From positions 1 through 34,454 of the IMG/VR virus record IMGVR_UViG_3300048055_000061: a stretch of DNA of 34,454 bases; one strand, 5' to 3'. Origin of the DNA: a virus. The position numbers and the translations under genes were made by a program. Under the pieces are notes generated by a model. The model searched no databases, was not told the origin of the DNA, and saw only the letters and a program-made list of their open reading frames with translations. Below, piece by piece: positions 17,939 through 26,074 of this stretch (its first letter is position 1; each line of letters begins with the position of its first letter).

Positions 17939-18291
17939 TGAGCATGTATCCACCCGACGCTGTGGAGACTCGCACCTACTGGCAGGTCGGCAACGGTGAC
18001 CCCTTCAATGGCGGAGCGTTTGGCTACGACTCCACGTGGACTCTCGACGGTACGGTGATCGGTACCTGCGACACGCGCCCGGCCGGTGCTGCTGACATCA
18101 CCGAGCCGGACTACGCCGCGCTCGAAGCCGCTTACCTGGCTGCGTGGGATGCTGGCGCGATCGACGGCAAGGCATGGCTCGACGGTCAACTGGCTGCCGA
18201 GCAGGTCGTCAAGAACGACGCGAAGGCTGCCCTCATGGCAGGCACCCCGCTGACTGACGCTGAGGCGAAGATCGTGACAGGAGGCATCTGA
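17938..18291 (+). CDS. Hypothetical protein (117 aa), possible fibre partner
   Basis: ATG 17938 overlaps the previous stop (TGATG). Starts MSMYPPDAVETRTYWQVGNG and has an Ala-rich helical C-terminal half (YAALEAAYLAAWDAGAIDGK, LTDAEAKIVTGGI). No membrane segment or catalytic motif. Coupled upstream of the 796-residue repeat fibre, so it may be a chaperone, adaptor or capsid-attachment domain for that fibre; this is inferred from position only. Confidence 0.6.
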   Translation: MSMYPPDAVETRTYWQVGNGDPFNGGAFGYDSTWTLDGTVIGTCDTRPAGAADITEPDYAALEAAYLAAWDAGAIDGKAWLDGQLAAEQVVKNDAKAALMAGTPLTDAEAKIVTGGI

Positions 18292-20681
18292 TGGGTTGCT
18301 GCAAGGTTCGCATCCCCGCCGATCTTGACGCGATCGTCTTTGCCCCCACGCCGGGCGTTGTCTCCAATGCCAACGCGACGAACTGGCTCGATGGCGTTCC
18401 GATCGTCTCTGGCCTCTACGCGAGCAACCAGGGCGATCCGACTGCGGTCGTCACTGGCGACCAGTCCGCGATCCTCGGTGGCCTCGGGAACTCGGTGGTC
18501 GGCGATCGCTCGGCCATCGTCGCTGGTGACTCTCATTCCATCGTGGCTGACGACGCCTTCATCGGCGGTGGTGAAAGTAACTCCATCGTCTCGGGAGACG
18601 GCTCGGCCATCATCGGCGGAAGCGTTCTGTTCGTTGGCAACTCAATCTTGGGTGCCGAAGCCTCGGCCATCATTGCTGGTGCAGCCAACTCAGTGACCGC
18701 CGACGGCTCCCTGGTGGGAGCGGGTGCCGGGAACTCAGTGGCAGCCATCGTTTCGGCCATCGTTGCCGGGGCCTCGAACACCATCACCGCTCAGATCGTT
18801 GGTCGCGCCTTCATCGGCGGTGGAGACTCGAACACCATCACGGGATTCGCTGCCCGAGCGAGTGCCATCCTCGGTGGCGAGTCGAGCATCATCACGTCGG
18901 GGGCGAGAGGGTTCATCGCGGGCGGAACGCTCCACATCCTCGACTTGGCCCCATCGTCGGCGATCATCGCCGGTCAGTCCCACACCATCGACGGTGTAAT
19001 GGATTCGGTCATCGCTGGCGGCACCGGAAACTCGATCCTTCCGGGGCTGACGCTCCCGACCGCCGAGCACAACGGCATCATCGCCGGGCAGTCCCACACG
19101 ATCGAAGGTGGAGACGAGAACTTCATCGGCGGCGGCGCAGACAATCTCATCGACGCTGTAGATGCCAGCGCGGATCGCGTCCGCAATGGCATGGTTGCCG
19201 GTTTCTCTAACTCGGTTCTCCTCGGCACCGACAACTTCATCGCTGGTGGGCGCAGTCACACCATCGGCGATGGTGTGACTGCGGTAGCGCGCTCGGCAAT
19301 CGTTGGTGGCGACACGCACACCATCGTTGCCGATGACGCCTTCATCGGTGGCGGCGACCCGCACTCGATCACAGGTGACCGAGGGGCCATTGTTGGCGGC
19401 TCGAACAACTTGGTCACCGGAGCCGATGGGTTCGTCGGCGGCGGCGACCGTGGTGCCGCTACCGGACCCCGCTCCATCGTGGTCGGCGGAACGAGGGGGT
19501 TCAGCGCCTCGGCAGACTCGGCGAGCATTGGTGGGGCTGGGTTCCCCTTCAACGGCGGCGCTCGCTCCATCGTGCTGGGCGGAGACTCCCCCTTCCTCGA
19601 CGACGCGGCCGACTCGGGCATCGTTGCTGGAACCTTCCACGCGATCACGGAGTTCGTCGGCCCTTCGGCGCGAGGCTTCATCGGTGGAGGCAACGGCTCC
19701 TTCATCGACGGTGGCGTTGACGCTGGGATTGTCGCCGGTCGCTTCCACTACATCGAGGGTCCTTTGGCTGACCGCTCGGCGATCGTCGGTGGCACCTTCC
19801 ACTACATCTCCGGGGAGGACTCGTTCATCGGCGGCGGTAGCGGACCCGCCACGATCGGCCCGATTCGCAACCACAGGATCACCGGAGATCGCTCGGGTAT
19901 CGTCGCTGGCTTCAACGGAGACATCACCGCCAACGATGGCTTCATCGGCGGCGGCTCCGGGGCGACTGTCGCCAACATCCGTTCCGCGGTAGTTGGTGGG
20001 TCGGGCAACTCCGTGAACGCCGAGGACAGCGCGATCATCGGCGGCACGTTCGGCCTCATTGGCGTCTCGGCACCGGGAGCGTCTGTGATCGCTGGTGGTG
20101 TGGGCAACACGATGTCCTCGAACCGCTCGTTCATCGGCGGCGGGGACTCCAACGCGATCAACGGAGCGTCGCGCAACGCGATCATCGGCGGACTGTCCAA
20201 CTTCTTCGGTATCGGCTCGAACGACAATGGGGCGATCTGCGGTGGCTCGCTGAACGGCATTGACGGGGCGCGTGATTACGGCGGCATCCTCGCCGGGCGC
20301 AACAACCGAGTCCAGGCCACTGACGCCGCGATCGCTGGCTCCAACGGGGCGACCATCGTGTTCGGTGTGAGCACCACCGGCTTCATCGGCGGGTCTGGCA
20401 CCGGGGCGACGGTCAGCGCGGCTCGCGGCTCGATCCTCTCGGGCGGCGTGGTCACCTCCCCCGACTCGGTGGCGATCTGCGGCGGGACGGCCAGTGCCGG
20501 ATCACGCACCTTCGCTCACGGCACCGGCCTGACCAACCCGGTAGGCTTCCGCGGCGTGGTGCCGGTCACGGCTCCTGTTCTCGCTGCGATCCCCGGACCA
20601 ACTGGCATCGCCGGATTGGACGCTTGGATCGCATCTATCGACGCTGCACTGCTCACGCAGGGATTGGCTAGGAGGCCATAG
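18291..20681 (+). CDS. Repeat-rich beta-solenoid fibre (YadA-head-like)
   Basis: A 796-residue protein, ATG 18291 overlapping the previous stop. From about residue 55 to 760 it consists of roughly 14-residue repeats alternating SAI[I/V][A/G]GxxHxI and xFIGGGxxNxI, for example SAIVAGDSHSIVADDAFIGG. Such short A/S-I-x-G-G-x-x-N-x-I repeats build left-handed trimeric solenoids in YadA-type adhesin heads and some phage fibres. The N-terminus MGCCKVRIPADLDAIVFAP is likely the attachment region, the C-terminus (IAGLDAWIASIDAALL) a helical cap. Probably receptor- or surface-binding. It lies in the head region rather than after the tape measure gene, so it could be a head fibre. Confidence 0.75.
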   Translation: MGCCKVRIPADLDAIVFAPTPGVVSNANATNWLDGVPIVSGLYASNQGDPTAVVTGDQSAILGGLGNSVVGDRSAIVAGDSHSIVADDAFIGGGESNSIVSGDGSAIIGGSVLFVGNSILGAEASAIIAGAANSVTADGSLVGAGAGNSVAAIVSAIVAGASNTITAQIVGRAFIGGGDSNTITGFAARASAILGGESSIITSGARGFIAGGTLHILDLAPSSAIIAGQSHTIDGVMDSVIAGGTGNSILPGLTLPTAEHNGIIAGQSHTIEGGDENFIGGGADNLIDAVDASADRVRNGMVAGFSNSVLLGTDNFIAGGRSHTIGDGVTAVARSAIVGGDTHTIVADDAFIGGGDPHSITGDRGAIVGGSNNLVTGADGFVGGGDRGAATGPRSIVVGGTRGFSASADSASIGGAGFPFNGGARSIVLGGDSPFLDDAADSGIVAGTFHAITEFVGPSARGFIGGGNGSFIDGGVDAGIVAGRFHYIEGPLADRSAIVGGTFHYISGEDSFIGGGSGPATIGPIRNHRITGDRSGIVAGFNGDITANDGFIGGGSGATVANIRSAVVGGSGNSVNAEDSAIIGGTFGLIGVSAPGASVIAGGVGNTMSSNRSFIGGGDSNAINGASRNAIIGGLSNFFGIGSNDNGAICGGSLNGIDGARDYGGILAGRNNRVQATDAAIAGSNGATIVFGVSTTGFIGGSGTGATVSAARGSILSGGVVTSPDSVAICGGTASAGSRTFAHGTGLTNPVGFRGVVPVTAPVLAAIPGPTGIAGLDAWIASIDAALLTQGLARRP

Positions 20682-21133
20682 TGGACTACCAACACATCAA
20701 CGCTGCGGAGGCCGCAGAGAAGTTGACCCGACAGACCGGGTATGGCGACACGGGAGTCCTGAGCGATTCCGATGCCATCGCTGCCGAGGCGTCGTACTGC
20801 GGCATGGACTTGCGGATCGGGATGCTCGAAGCGCACGGAGCGAGCGCAGACCCGGCTGCCGTCGCTCTTGCGCGGCACGCCACGGCGTTGCAGAACACGA
20901 AGGCGGAACTCCTCGCCGTTCGAGATCGCATGGTCACTGCCACTGGTGCAGATGTGAGCGCCGTCATGCCCGAGGTCTTGGCCCTGAACCGAGCCAAGTG
21001 CGAGTCGGACCACTTCGAGGCCGACTGGGCGCTGACCAACATCGCCGATCTCACCGCTGACCAGACCGCTGAACTGACGTTGCAGCGTGATCGCGCCGAG
21101 CGCGAGGCCGCTGTGATCGACGGCTGGGTGTGA
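20681..21133 (+). CDS. Helical hypothetical protein (150 aa)
   Basis: GTG 20681 with AGGAGG upstream; its G is the last base of the fibre stop codon. Almost entirely helical and Ala/Glu-rich (AAEAAEKLTRQTGYG, AAVALARHATALQNTKAELL, LTADQTAELTLQRDRAEREA), consistent with a coiled-coil bundle. No catalytic motif. Tight coupling to the fibre gene suggests a fibre assembly or attachment factor. A candidate TAGGAT promoter for the next operon lies just downstream. Confidence 0.6.
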   Translation: MDYQHINAAEAAEKLTRQTGYGDTGVLSDSDAIAAEASYCGMDLRIGMLEAHGASADPAAVALARHATALQNTKAELLAVRDRMVTATGADVSAVMPEVLALNRAKCESDHFEADWALTNIADLTADQTAELTLQRDRAEREAAVIDGWV

Positions 21134-21200
21134 CCTGACCCCTCTTTCGCTGGTGAGCCGGTCCTCGGCCATCGTGCGGGACTGACGTAGGATTGGCTCT

Positions 21201-22082
21201 ATGTCCGGTGCTCCCATCCCTGATTGCGACGGCAGTGACGGCTTCGCGTGCGTGAAGTGTGAGATCCTGTGCGACAACGGGACTGCCCCGTCCACCTCGT
21301 TCCTTCGTACCTATGTGTTGGATTGCGCGACGGGCGATGTCACCTCGACCTTCGACACCCTTCTCGACGGCACGACTCCATACGTCCCGATCGGAACGGT
21401 CGGCGTCTGTACCGGAGACATCAACATTCCGCCGACCAACGCGGTCGACGCCGAGTTGGTGTGCTTCGATGCTGGCCCCAGCCCCCTCATCCGAGTCACG
21501 GTCTACAACCCGACCACCGGAGCGATCGTCGCTGGACCCTTCTTCCGCGATCCCATCACGGGCCTCCCTGTTGTCCCTGGCGGAGCCGCGATCCCCTGCG
21601 CCGAGGCCGCTGCCGATGTCGAGCAGGAGATCCTCTGCGACGACGGCTTCGATCCACCGTCGCCCTTCCTTCGCGTCTACGAGTGGACCGATGGTGTCAA
21701 CACCGGAGTCACCGACTTCGAGTTGGACGGCACGACCCCCTACGTTCTCGTCGGCGATGCAGTCGCTTGCCCCGTCCAGATCACTACCACCGAGAACGGC
21801 GAGTCGATCCGATCCGGCTTCACCCGCATCTCTGGCGTGGGTGCCTCGTGGGCTGTCGGAGTCGACACCGTGGGTCGCGTGCAGGCGGTCACGTTCCTCG
21901 TCAACAACCGAACCGGCGTGACCATCACCGACGACTTCGGTAACGTGATCGCTCCGTTCTCGAACTTCGATACCTTTGAGTGGTCGACCGAGGCGCTCGA
22001 CTCTGAGATCGAGCCGACGCTCAGCGTCGCTATCGCTGCGGCAGCGGGCGACGTGACGATCATCTGGACTGAGGTGGCCTGA
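21201..22082 (+). CDS. Cys-rich repeat protein (293 aa), probable decoration protein
   Basis: ATG 21201, seven bases after TAGGAT (21188-21193), a possible leaderless promoter. Three copies of the ~45-residue module are visible: one starting EILCDNGTAPSTSFLRTYVL with DGTTPYVPIGTVGVC, a diverged one (ELVCFDAGPSPLIRVTVYNP), and a third starting EILCDDGFDPPSPFLRVYEW with DGTTPYVLVG. The C-terminal beta domain (GVTITDDFGNVIAPF ... GDVTIIWTEVA) matches that of 16539. Opening residues MSGAPIPDC parallel MPGAPIPEC of 16539, so the two genes are paralogues. Probably a surface-exposed structural protein. Confidence 0.65.
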   Translation: MSGAPIPDCDGSDGFACVKCEILCDNGTAPSTSFLRTYVLDCATGDVTSTFDTLLDGTTPYVPIGTVGVCTGDINIPPTNAVDAELVCFDAGPSPLIRVTVYNPTTGAIVAGPFFRDPITGLPVVPGGAAIPCAEAAADVEQEILCDDGFDPPSPFLRVYEWTDGVNTGVTDFELDGTTPYVLVGDAVACPVQITTTENGESIRSGFTRISGVGASWAVGVDTVGRVQAVTFLVNNRTGVTITDDFGNVIAPFSNFDTFEWSTEALDSEIEPTLSVAIAAAAGDVTIIWTEVA

Positions 22083-22984
22083 TGAGTACCGGAGCGCAGA
22101 GCGGGCGTAGTGAGGTCACTGGCGTTGATGGCGCGGCCATCGACATCGAGGGCACGATCGACATTGGGAACTGGCGCGACGACGCCGAGTTCGAGATCGT
22201 CTGTGACTCCGGCGTATCTGGCCTCGCGTTCCTGCGGCGCTACGACGTGGACGACGCTGGGACGGTCACCGTCATCAACACCCTGCTCGATGGGGTGACG
22301 CCTTACGTCCCCGTCGGTTCAGCCGCGGACTGCGGTGCGTTCTATGCCTTCACCGACGACTCGCTCATCCTCTGCGACACTGGCGCTGGTGGTGTTCGGT
22401 TCCTCCGCACCTACCGCCACAGCCTCTCCGGGGCGACCGGCGTGCTCGACACCTTCCTCGATGGGGTGACGCCCTATGTGGTCGTCGGTCCGGTCGCGAC
22501 GTGCATCGAGGTCAACGTCACCGCGAGCGATTGCGATGATGTCGAGTTCCTCGACCTGATCGACTGCACGCAGACCGCGTTCCTGCGGCGCATCGACCAC
22601 GCGTGCGACGGCACCGTCACTGTGGTCGATACCGAACTCGACGGCACGACGCCCTACGTCGCGTGCGACCCGGTGCGCTTCGCCTCAGAGGGTGCGCTGC
22701 AATCGGGCGCGGGCGGTCCCGCTATCGTCACCCGAGTCGTCCAGGCGGCGAACTACACGACTTCGAGTGCGACTCGGCGCGTGACGATCATCTGGACCGG
22801 CAACGCTGCATCGGTCGGCAACCGAGTTCAGTTGCAGATCGACGCTGGCGCGTTCGTGGCGCTCGTGAACGAGGCTGGCCTCATTGTCTTTGGGGATCTC
22901 GCCTCACCCGATGAGATGGGCTACACGATCACGATTGACGTGAACCAGAACGCTGATGACGTGACTGTGATTGAGGAGTTCTGA
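22082..22984 (+). CDS. Cys-rich repeat protein (300 aa), probable decoration protein
   Basis: ATG 22082 overlaps the preceding stop. Three ~45-residue modules: EIVCDSGVSGLAFLRRYDVD, LILCDTGAGGVRFLRTYRHS and LIDCTQTAFLRRIDHACDGT, each ending in DGVTPYV or DGTTPYV followed by a Cys. The C-terminal region (RRVTIIWTGNAASVGNRVQL ... DDVTVIEEF) differs from those of 16539 and 21201 but shares its ending with the next gene (NDIVIVEEF). The paired Cys of each module could form disulfides or metal sites. Confidence 0.65.
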   Translation: MSTGAQSGRSEVTGVDGAAIDIEGTIDIGNWRDDAEFEIVCDSGVSGLAFLRRYDVDDAGTVTVINTLLDGVTPYVPVGSAADCGAFYAFTDDSLILCDTGAGGVRFLRTYRHSLSGATGVLDTFLDGVTPYVVVGPVATCIEVNVTASDCDDVEFLDLIDCTQTAFLRRIDHACDGTVTVVDTELDGTTPYVACDPVRFASEGALQSGAGGPAIVTRVVQAANYTTSSATRRVTIIWTGNAASVGNRVQLQIDAGAFVALVNEAGLIVFGDLASPDEMGYTITIDVNQNADDVTVIEEF

Positions 22985-23286
22985 TGGCACTAGGCCCATA
23001 TCCCGCAGAGAATCCAGAGCCGCGTCCTGATCCGATCGTCGTCGCCCTCATCGGCAACGGACTCACGCATGACACCAGCCCCGTCGCTCGCAAGGTATCC
23101 ATCTACGTCCATGCTCCCATCGAGGGTGCCGAGCGTGCTCGTCCGACCGTGAACGGGGCTGCCATTCGTGGAGCGAACAGCGGCACCCCCTACGTCTTTG
23201 AGGCACCTGCTGGGTTCACGGTGCCAGTGCTTGTCATCGCGACCAGGGCGGGCAGTAACGACATCGTGATCGTGGAGGAGTTCTGA
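22984..23286 (+). CDS. Small beta protein (100 aa)
   Basis: ATG 22984 overlaps the previous stop (CTGATGG). The sequence is beta-strand-like (DPIVVALIGNGLTHDTSP, RKVSIYVHAP, FTVPVLVIATRAGS) and ends NDIVIVEEF, matching the C-terminal end of the previous protein, so it may be a free-standing version of that terminal domain. No Cys, unlike its neighbours. Its stop overlaps the next ATG. Probably a small virion protein. Confidence 0.6.
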   Translation: MALGPYPAENPEPRPDPIVVALIGNGLTHDTSPVARKVSIYVHAPIEGAERARPTVNGAAIRGANSGTPYVFEAPAGFTVPVLVIATRAGSNDIVIVEEF

Positions 23287-23867
23287 TGATCGCTGACATC
23301 GGCCAGGTCAAGCATTCGTTCTTCCGCACCGAGGCGCGCGACAACGGCTCCCTCTCCCTCACGGCCATCGGCGCGACCATCGACCACGGCGACGCGTCGG
23401 ACATCACCGACTTCGTGATCGCCTATCTCGACGACACCACCGAGGTCGATCCGATCAACGCTCCGGGCGTCACGATGCAGATGCTCCTTGCGGGTGGCGA
23501 GATGGAGTGGACCAGCGAGGGCATCATCACGCTGCTGCTCACCGACGAGGTGGACAGCCCGTTGAAGCAGGCGGTCTTGCAGCAGTTCCTCACGCTGTCG
23601 ATGATCTCGGGGCGCTTCCGTCCTGACGAGGGCACGCAGGTCCACATCTACGCCGATGCAGCAACGGGCGCGCTCGCCGCGAACCCGCAGTGCCCGGCTC
23701 TGTGGTGGGATGCGCTGGACGCTGGGGCGATCGCGAACCTTCCCGACTCCGAGTGGAACACTACCTACGCTCCCGGTGCTGGCGGAGTGTGGACCTCGAC
23801 CGAGGCCCTGTTCGTCGAGTGGGTGACTCGCTACTCCGGTGGGGAGTTCGTCCTGATGATGACCTGA
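23286..23867 (+). CDS. Hypothetical structural-region protein (193 aa)
   Basis: ATG 23286 overlaps the previous stop. Starts MIADIGQVKHSFFRTEARDN; the middle has VTMQMLLAGGEMEWTSEGII and QAVLQQFLTLSMISGRFRPD, the end GGEFVLMMT. Mixed alpha/beta, acidic, no membrane span or catalytic motif. It is the last of the coupled genes before a membrane protein. Not recognised; position suggests a virion or assembly protein. Confidence 0.6.
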   Translation: MIADIGQVKHSFFRTEARDNGSLSLTAIGATIDHGDASDITDFVIAYLDDTTEVDPINAPGVTMQMLLAGGEMEWTSEGIITLLLTDEVDSPLKQAVLQQFLTLSMISGRFRPDEGTQVHIYADAATGALAANPQCPALWWDALDAGAIANLPDSEWNTTYAPGAGGVWTSTEALFVEWVTRYSGGEFVLMMT

Positions 23868-23881
23868 GTCGAGGGGCGATC

Positions 23882-24346
23882 GTGGCATTCACCGACGCCA
23901 AGCCTCGCGGCAAGTACCCCTGGCTCTGGCTCGTCTACGGCGTCCTGTTCGCGGCTGGCTGGGCGATCGCCGCAACCATCGGTGGACCCGTGGCGTGGGT
24001 GACCTTCCTCGGCGCGGCCTTCGCTGGGTTCTGGCTGATCGAGGGACCCGCTCTGGTGAACCGCTCTGGCGGCGACACCCTGACCGAGCACCTGCAATAC
24101 ATCTTCGGGGTCACCAACCTGGCGTGGCTGGCGGTGGTCACGTGGGGAATCGTCTCTGTGTTCACTCTGTTGCAGATCACTGATCTCATCGAGGTAGGCT
24201 TCCCCCGGCGGATCACCCATTTCGCATGGGTCGCTTTCTCTGCGTGGACGTTCAAGCACTTCCTGTGGTCAGATTCGAGGCTGTGGAAGTGGGTCGCTCA
24301 CCGACGGGCGATCCAACGAGGGGAGCAACATGCCGGTCAAGAGTGA
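23882..24346 (+). CDS. Membrane protein with three predicted helices, holin candidate
   Basis: A 154-residue protein from GTG 23882 (RBS GAGGGGCG). Three hydrophobic segments: LWLVYGVLFAAGWAIAATIG (about 15-34), VAWVTFLGAAFAGFWLIEGP (about 38-57) and LAWLAVVTWGIVSVFTLLQI (about 80-99), followed by a charged, Trp-rich cytoplasmic tail (FLWSDSRLWKWVAHRRAIQR). The small size, three spans and basic C-terminus suit a holin, but no endolysin is in view and other membrane roles are possible. The C-terminus overlaps the next gene by 17 nt. Confidence 0.65.
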   Translation: MAFTDAKPRGKYPWLWLVYGVLFAAGWAIAATIGGPVAWVTFLGAAFAGFWLIEGPALVNRSGGDTLTEHLQYIFGVTNLAWLAVVTWGIVSVFTLLQITDLIEVGFPRRITHFAWVAFSAWTFKHFLWSDSRLWKWVAHRRAIQRGEQHAGQE

Positions 24347-24716
24347 GATCGACAACATCGTGGCGCGCGGTGAGGGGGTCGACCGGACGCGGAAGTGGCG
24401 GCGCTACCCGGCGCGATCGGGAGTTCGAGCGGCGGTCGAACGTCCTGCTCCGATCTCTGCCTCGGCTTCCTTCAAGGCGCTCGGCGGCGAGATCATGGCC
24501 GAGGTGCACGTCGTCAACCGCACCGGACACGAGGTCGTGTTCGAGGCTCGGGTGGGCAACGACCACCACAAGATCGCCGTGGATGCCAACGCCAACGGCA
24601 CGGCGCTGTTCGCCAGTCGGCCACACGCCGAGGTGATTGTCCGGGTTCAGGGGTCCTCGGGGTCTACCCTGTACGAAGGGGTTACCCCCGACATCGGCAA
24701 GGAGTCGTTTGCATGA
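24330..24716 (+). CDS. Hypothetical protein (128 aa)
   Basis: ATG 24330 with GAGGGGAG as RBS, overlapping the membrane protein gene. The basic N-terminal half (VDRTRKWRRYPARSGVR) is followed by a beta-sandwich-like C-terminal half (AEVHVVNRTGHEVVFEARVG, AEVIVRVQGSSGSTLYEGVT). No known motif. Its stop overlaps the next start (ATGA). Probably an assembly or minor structural factor by position. Confidence 0.55.
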   Translation: MPVKSEIDNIVARGEGVDRTRKWRRYPARSGVRAAVERPAPISASASFKALGGEIMAEVHVVNRTGHEVVFEARVGNDHHKIAVDANANGTALFASRPHAEVIVRVQGSSGSTLYEGVTPDIGKESFA

Positions 24717-24997
24717 GCACCGAGAAGGCACGAAGCGGGAAGCACTCACGGTTCCCCGCAGTCAACCGAGAGGGCCGATCGGCTGCCCCCAAGGCTCAAC
24801 CTCCGGTTGAGGTCGAGGCTGTCGCCGAGGCTCCCCCCGAAGATCAGATCGACCTGTCCAGCATGAGCGCCGATGACGTGCTCACTTGGGCCGGAGACGA
24901 CGGCGTGCGCCAGTCGGTTGCGCTCGCCGCCGAGCAATCGCGGGACCGACCCCGCAAGACCGTGCTGCGAGAGTTGGACTCGAACTTCGAGGGATGA
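24713..24997 (+). CDS. Hypothetical protein (94 aa)
   Basis: ATG 24713 overlaps the stop of the previous gene as ATGA. The N-terminal 25 residues are basic (STEKARSGKHSRFPAVNREG), then an acidic Pro/Val/Glu linker and a helical end (DDVLTWAGDDGVRQSVALAA, DRPRKTVLRELDSNFEG). The coding sequence contains a copy of the CTCAACC-N3-GGTTGAG palindrome at 24795. Not recognised; possibly an intrinsically disordered assembly factor preceding the major tail gene. Confidence 0.55.
   Translation: MSTEKARSGKHSRFPAVNREGRSAAPKAQPPVEVEAVAEAPPEDQIDLSSMSADDVLTWAGDDGVRQSVALAAEQSRDRPRKTVLRELDSNFEG
24795..24811. repeat. Palindrome CTCAACC-TCC-GGTTGAG
   Basis: Perfect 7-bp inverted repeat inside the gene at 24713, with the same arms as at 1388 and 25042. 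Confidence 0.5.
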
Positions 24998-25041
24998 CCC
25001 TCCGGCAACACCTGCTGTCGTAAGATGGCTGCGAGGATGAA

Positions 25042-25060
25042 CCTCAACCACAGGTTGAGG
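25042..25060. promoter_or_regulatory. Palindrome CCTCAACC-ACA-GGTTGAGG before the major tail gene
   Basis: A perfect 8-bp inverted repeat in the leader of the gene at 25089, between a TAAGAT -10-like box (25021-25026) and the GGAGG RBS. Operator, or mRNA stem-loop for high expression. Confidence 0.5.
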
Positions 25061-25088
25061 GTTTGACGGCTCCGAGGAGGACCGAGAA

Positions 25089-25883
25089 ATGGCGATCTGC
25101 TGCCCGAAGTCGATCAAGGCGTGTGCCATGCGGATCACGCGCCAGACCGAGTGCGACATCGTGCTCGATCCGTTGGTGCCCAACTCCCGCATCGAGACGA
25201 GTGGGTTCATGGAGTTGAACCTCTCTCCCGACGTGGAGTCGGGCAACGACATCACCACGGTCAACGCGTGTGGTGACATCTGCATCCGAGACAAGGACTG
25301 CGATCGGTTGAAGGGGTTTGACGTGGAGTTGATGCTCTGCGGCGTCCCGCTGCCGGTCATCGAGATGCTCACGGGTGCGACCCTGCTCGACGATGGAGCC
25401 GGTGGCTTCAAGGGCGCGGTCATGCGCGAGTCCAAGAGCGTCGCTGCTTGCGAGAACTCGAAGCAGTTGCAGTTCTGGTCCAAGAACGCCGACAAGGGTC
25501 AGTGCACGGTCGACGGCACGATGCAGGATCTCTACATCGAGTGGGTCCTTCCTCGCACGATCAACTGGGAGATCTCGGGTGGGCTGAACTTCACGAACGG
25601 CCCGTTGGAGATCACGCTCTCGGGCTACGCGGAGAACAACCCGCTGTGGTTCCCCTCGTTCCCCGACGCGACCTTCCCCTCGTGGGCACCTGCCTACCCG
25701 GTGCAGCCGAACTTCCCGACCGGCGCTCCCGGCCCGACCCTCCCCGCGGGTGTCACGGCCGACTCGTGGACGCTGGCCGATCAGGTCGCGATCCAGGCTG
25801 GCGGTCCGATGGCATGGCAGTGCGTCGCTGCGCTGCCGACCAACATCAACGACTGCGCCTACATGCCCAGCACCGCACCCTGA
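25089..25883 (+). CDS. Major tail protein
   Basis: A 264-residue protein, ATG 25089 with GGAGGACCGAGAA upstream. It fits the actinophage major tail subunit: ITRQTECDIVLDPLVPNSR near the start, a beta-sandwich core (MELNLSPDVESGNDITTVNA, FDVELMLCGVPLPVIEMLTG) and LEITLSGYAENNPLWFPSFP towards the end. It forms the tail tube around the tape measure protein. Twelve cysteines (CC at 4-5, then VNACGDICIRDKDCD) is high for this family. Monocistronic layout with its own leader and a strong terminator suggests high late expression. Confidence 0.8.
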   Translation: MAICCPKSIKACAMRITRQTECDIVLDPLVPNSRIETSGFMELNLSPDVESGNDITTVNACGDICIRDKDCDRLKGFDVELMLCGVPLPVIEMLTGATLLDDGAGGFKGAVMRESKSVAACENSKQLQFWSKNADKGQCTVDGTMQDLYIEWVLPRTINWEISGGLNFTNGPLEITLSGYAENNPLWFPSFPDATFPSWAPAYPVQPNFPTGAPGPTLPAGVTADSWTLADQVAIQAGGPMAWQCVAALPTNINDCAYMPSTAP

Positions 25884-25937
25884 TCGGGGCGCTGGCCTCC
25901 GGGCCAGTCTGACAACTTCATCCTCACCTCACGCTGA

Positions 25938-25974
25938 GGCCCCGGTTCCTACCCGTCGGCGGACCGGGGCCTTT
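25938..25974 (+). terminator. Intrinsic terminator after the major tail gene
   Basis: GGCCCCGGT and ACCGGGGCC form a perfect 9-bp stem followed by TTT. Placed 55 nt after the major tail stop. Confidence 0.75.
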
Positions 25975-26039
25975 GCGCGTTCCGAGAGAGCCGTGTCTCC
26001 CTTGGGCTACAGGGCCTCTCTCCGATCTGCCCCAATGAC

Positions 26040-26068
26040 TTGCATACTGTAGACGGCCATGATACAGT
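26040..26068 (+). promoter_or_regulatory. TTGCAT-N17-TACAGT promoter, leaderless
   Basis: Followed by TTGGTC and ATG 26075. Almost the same sequence as 11895-11938, including GACTTGCA, CTGTAG and GATACAGTTTGGTCATGGA. Confidence 0.7.
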
Positions 26069-26074
26069 TTGGTC

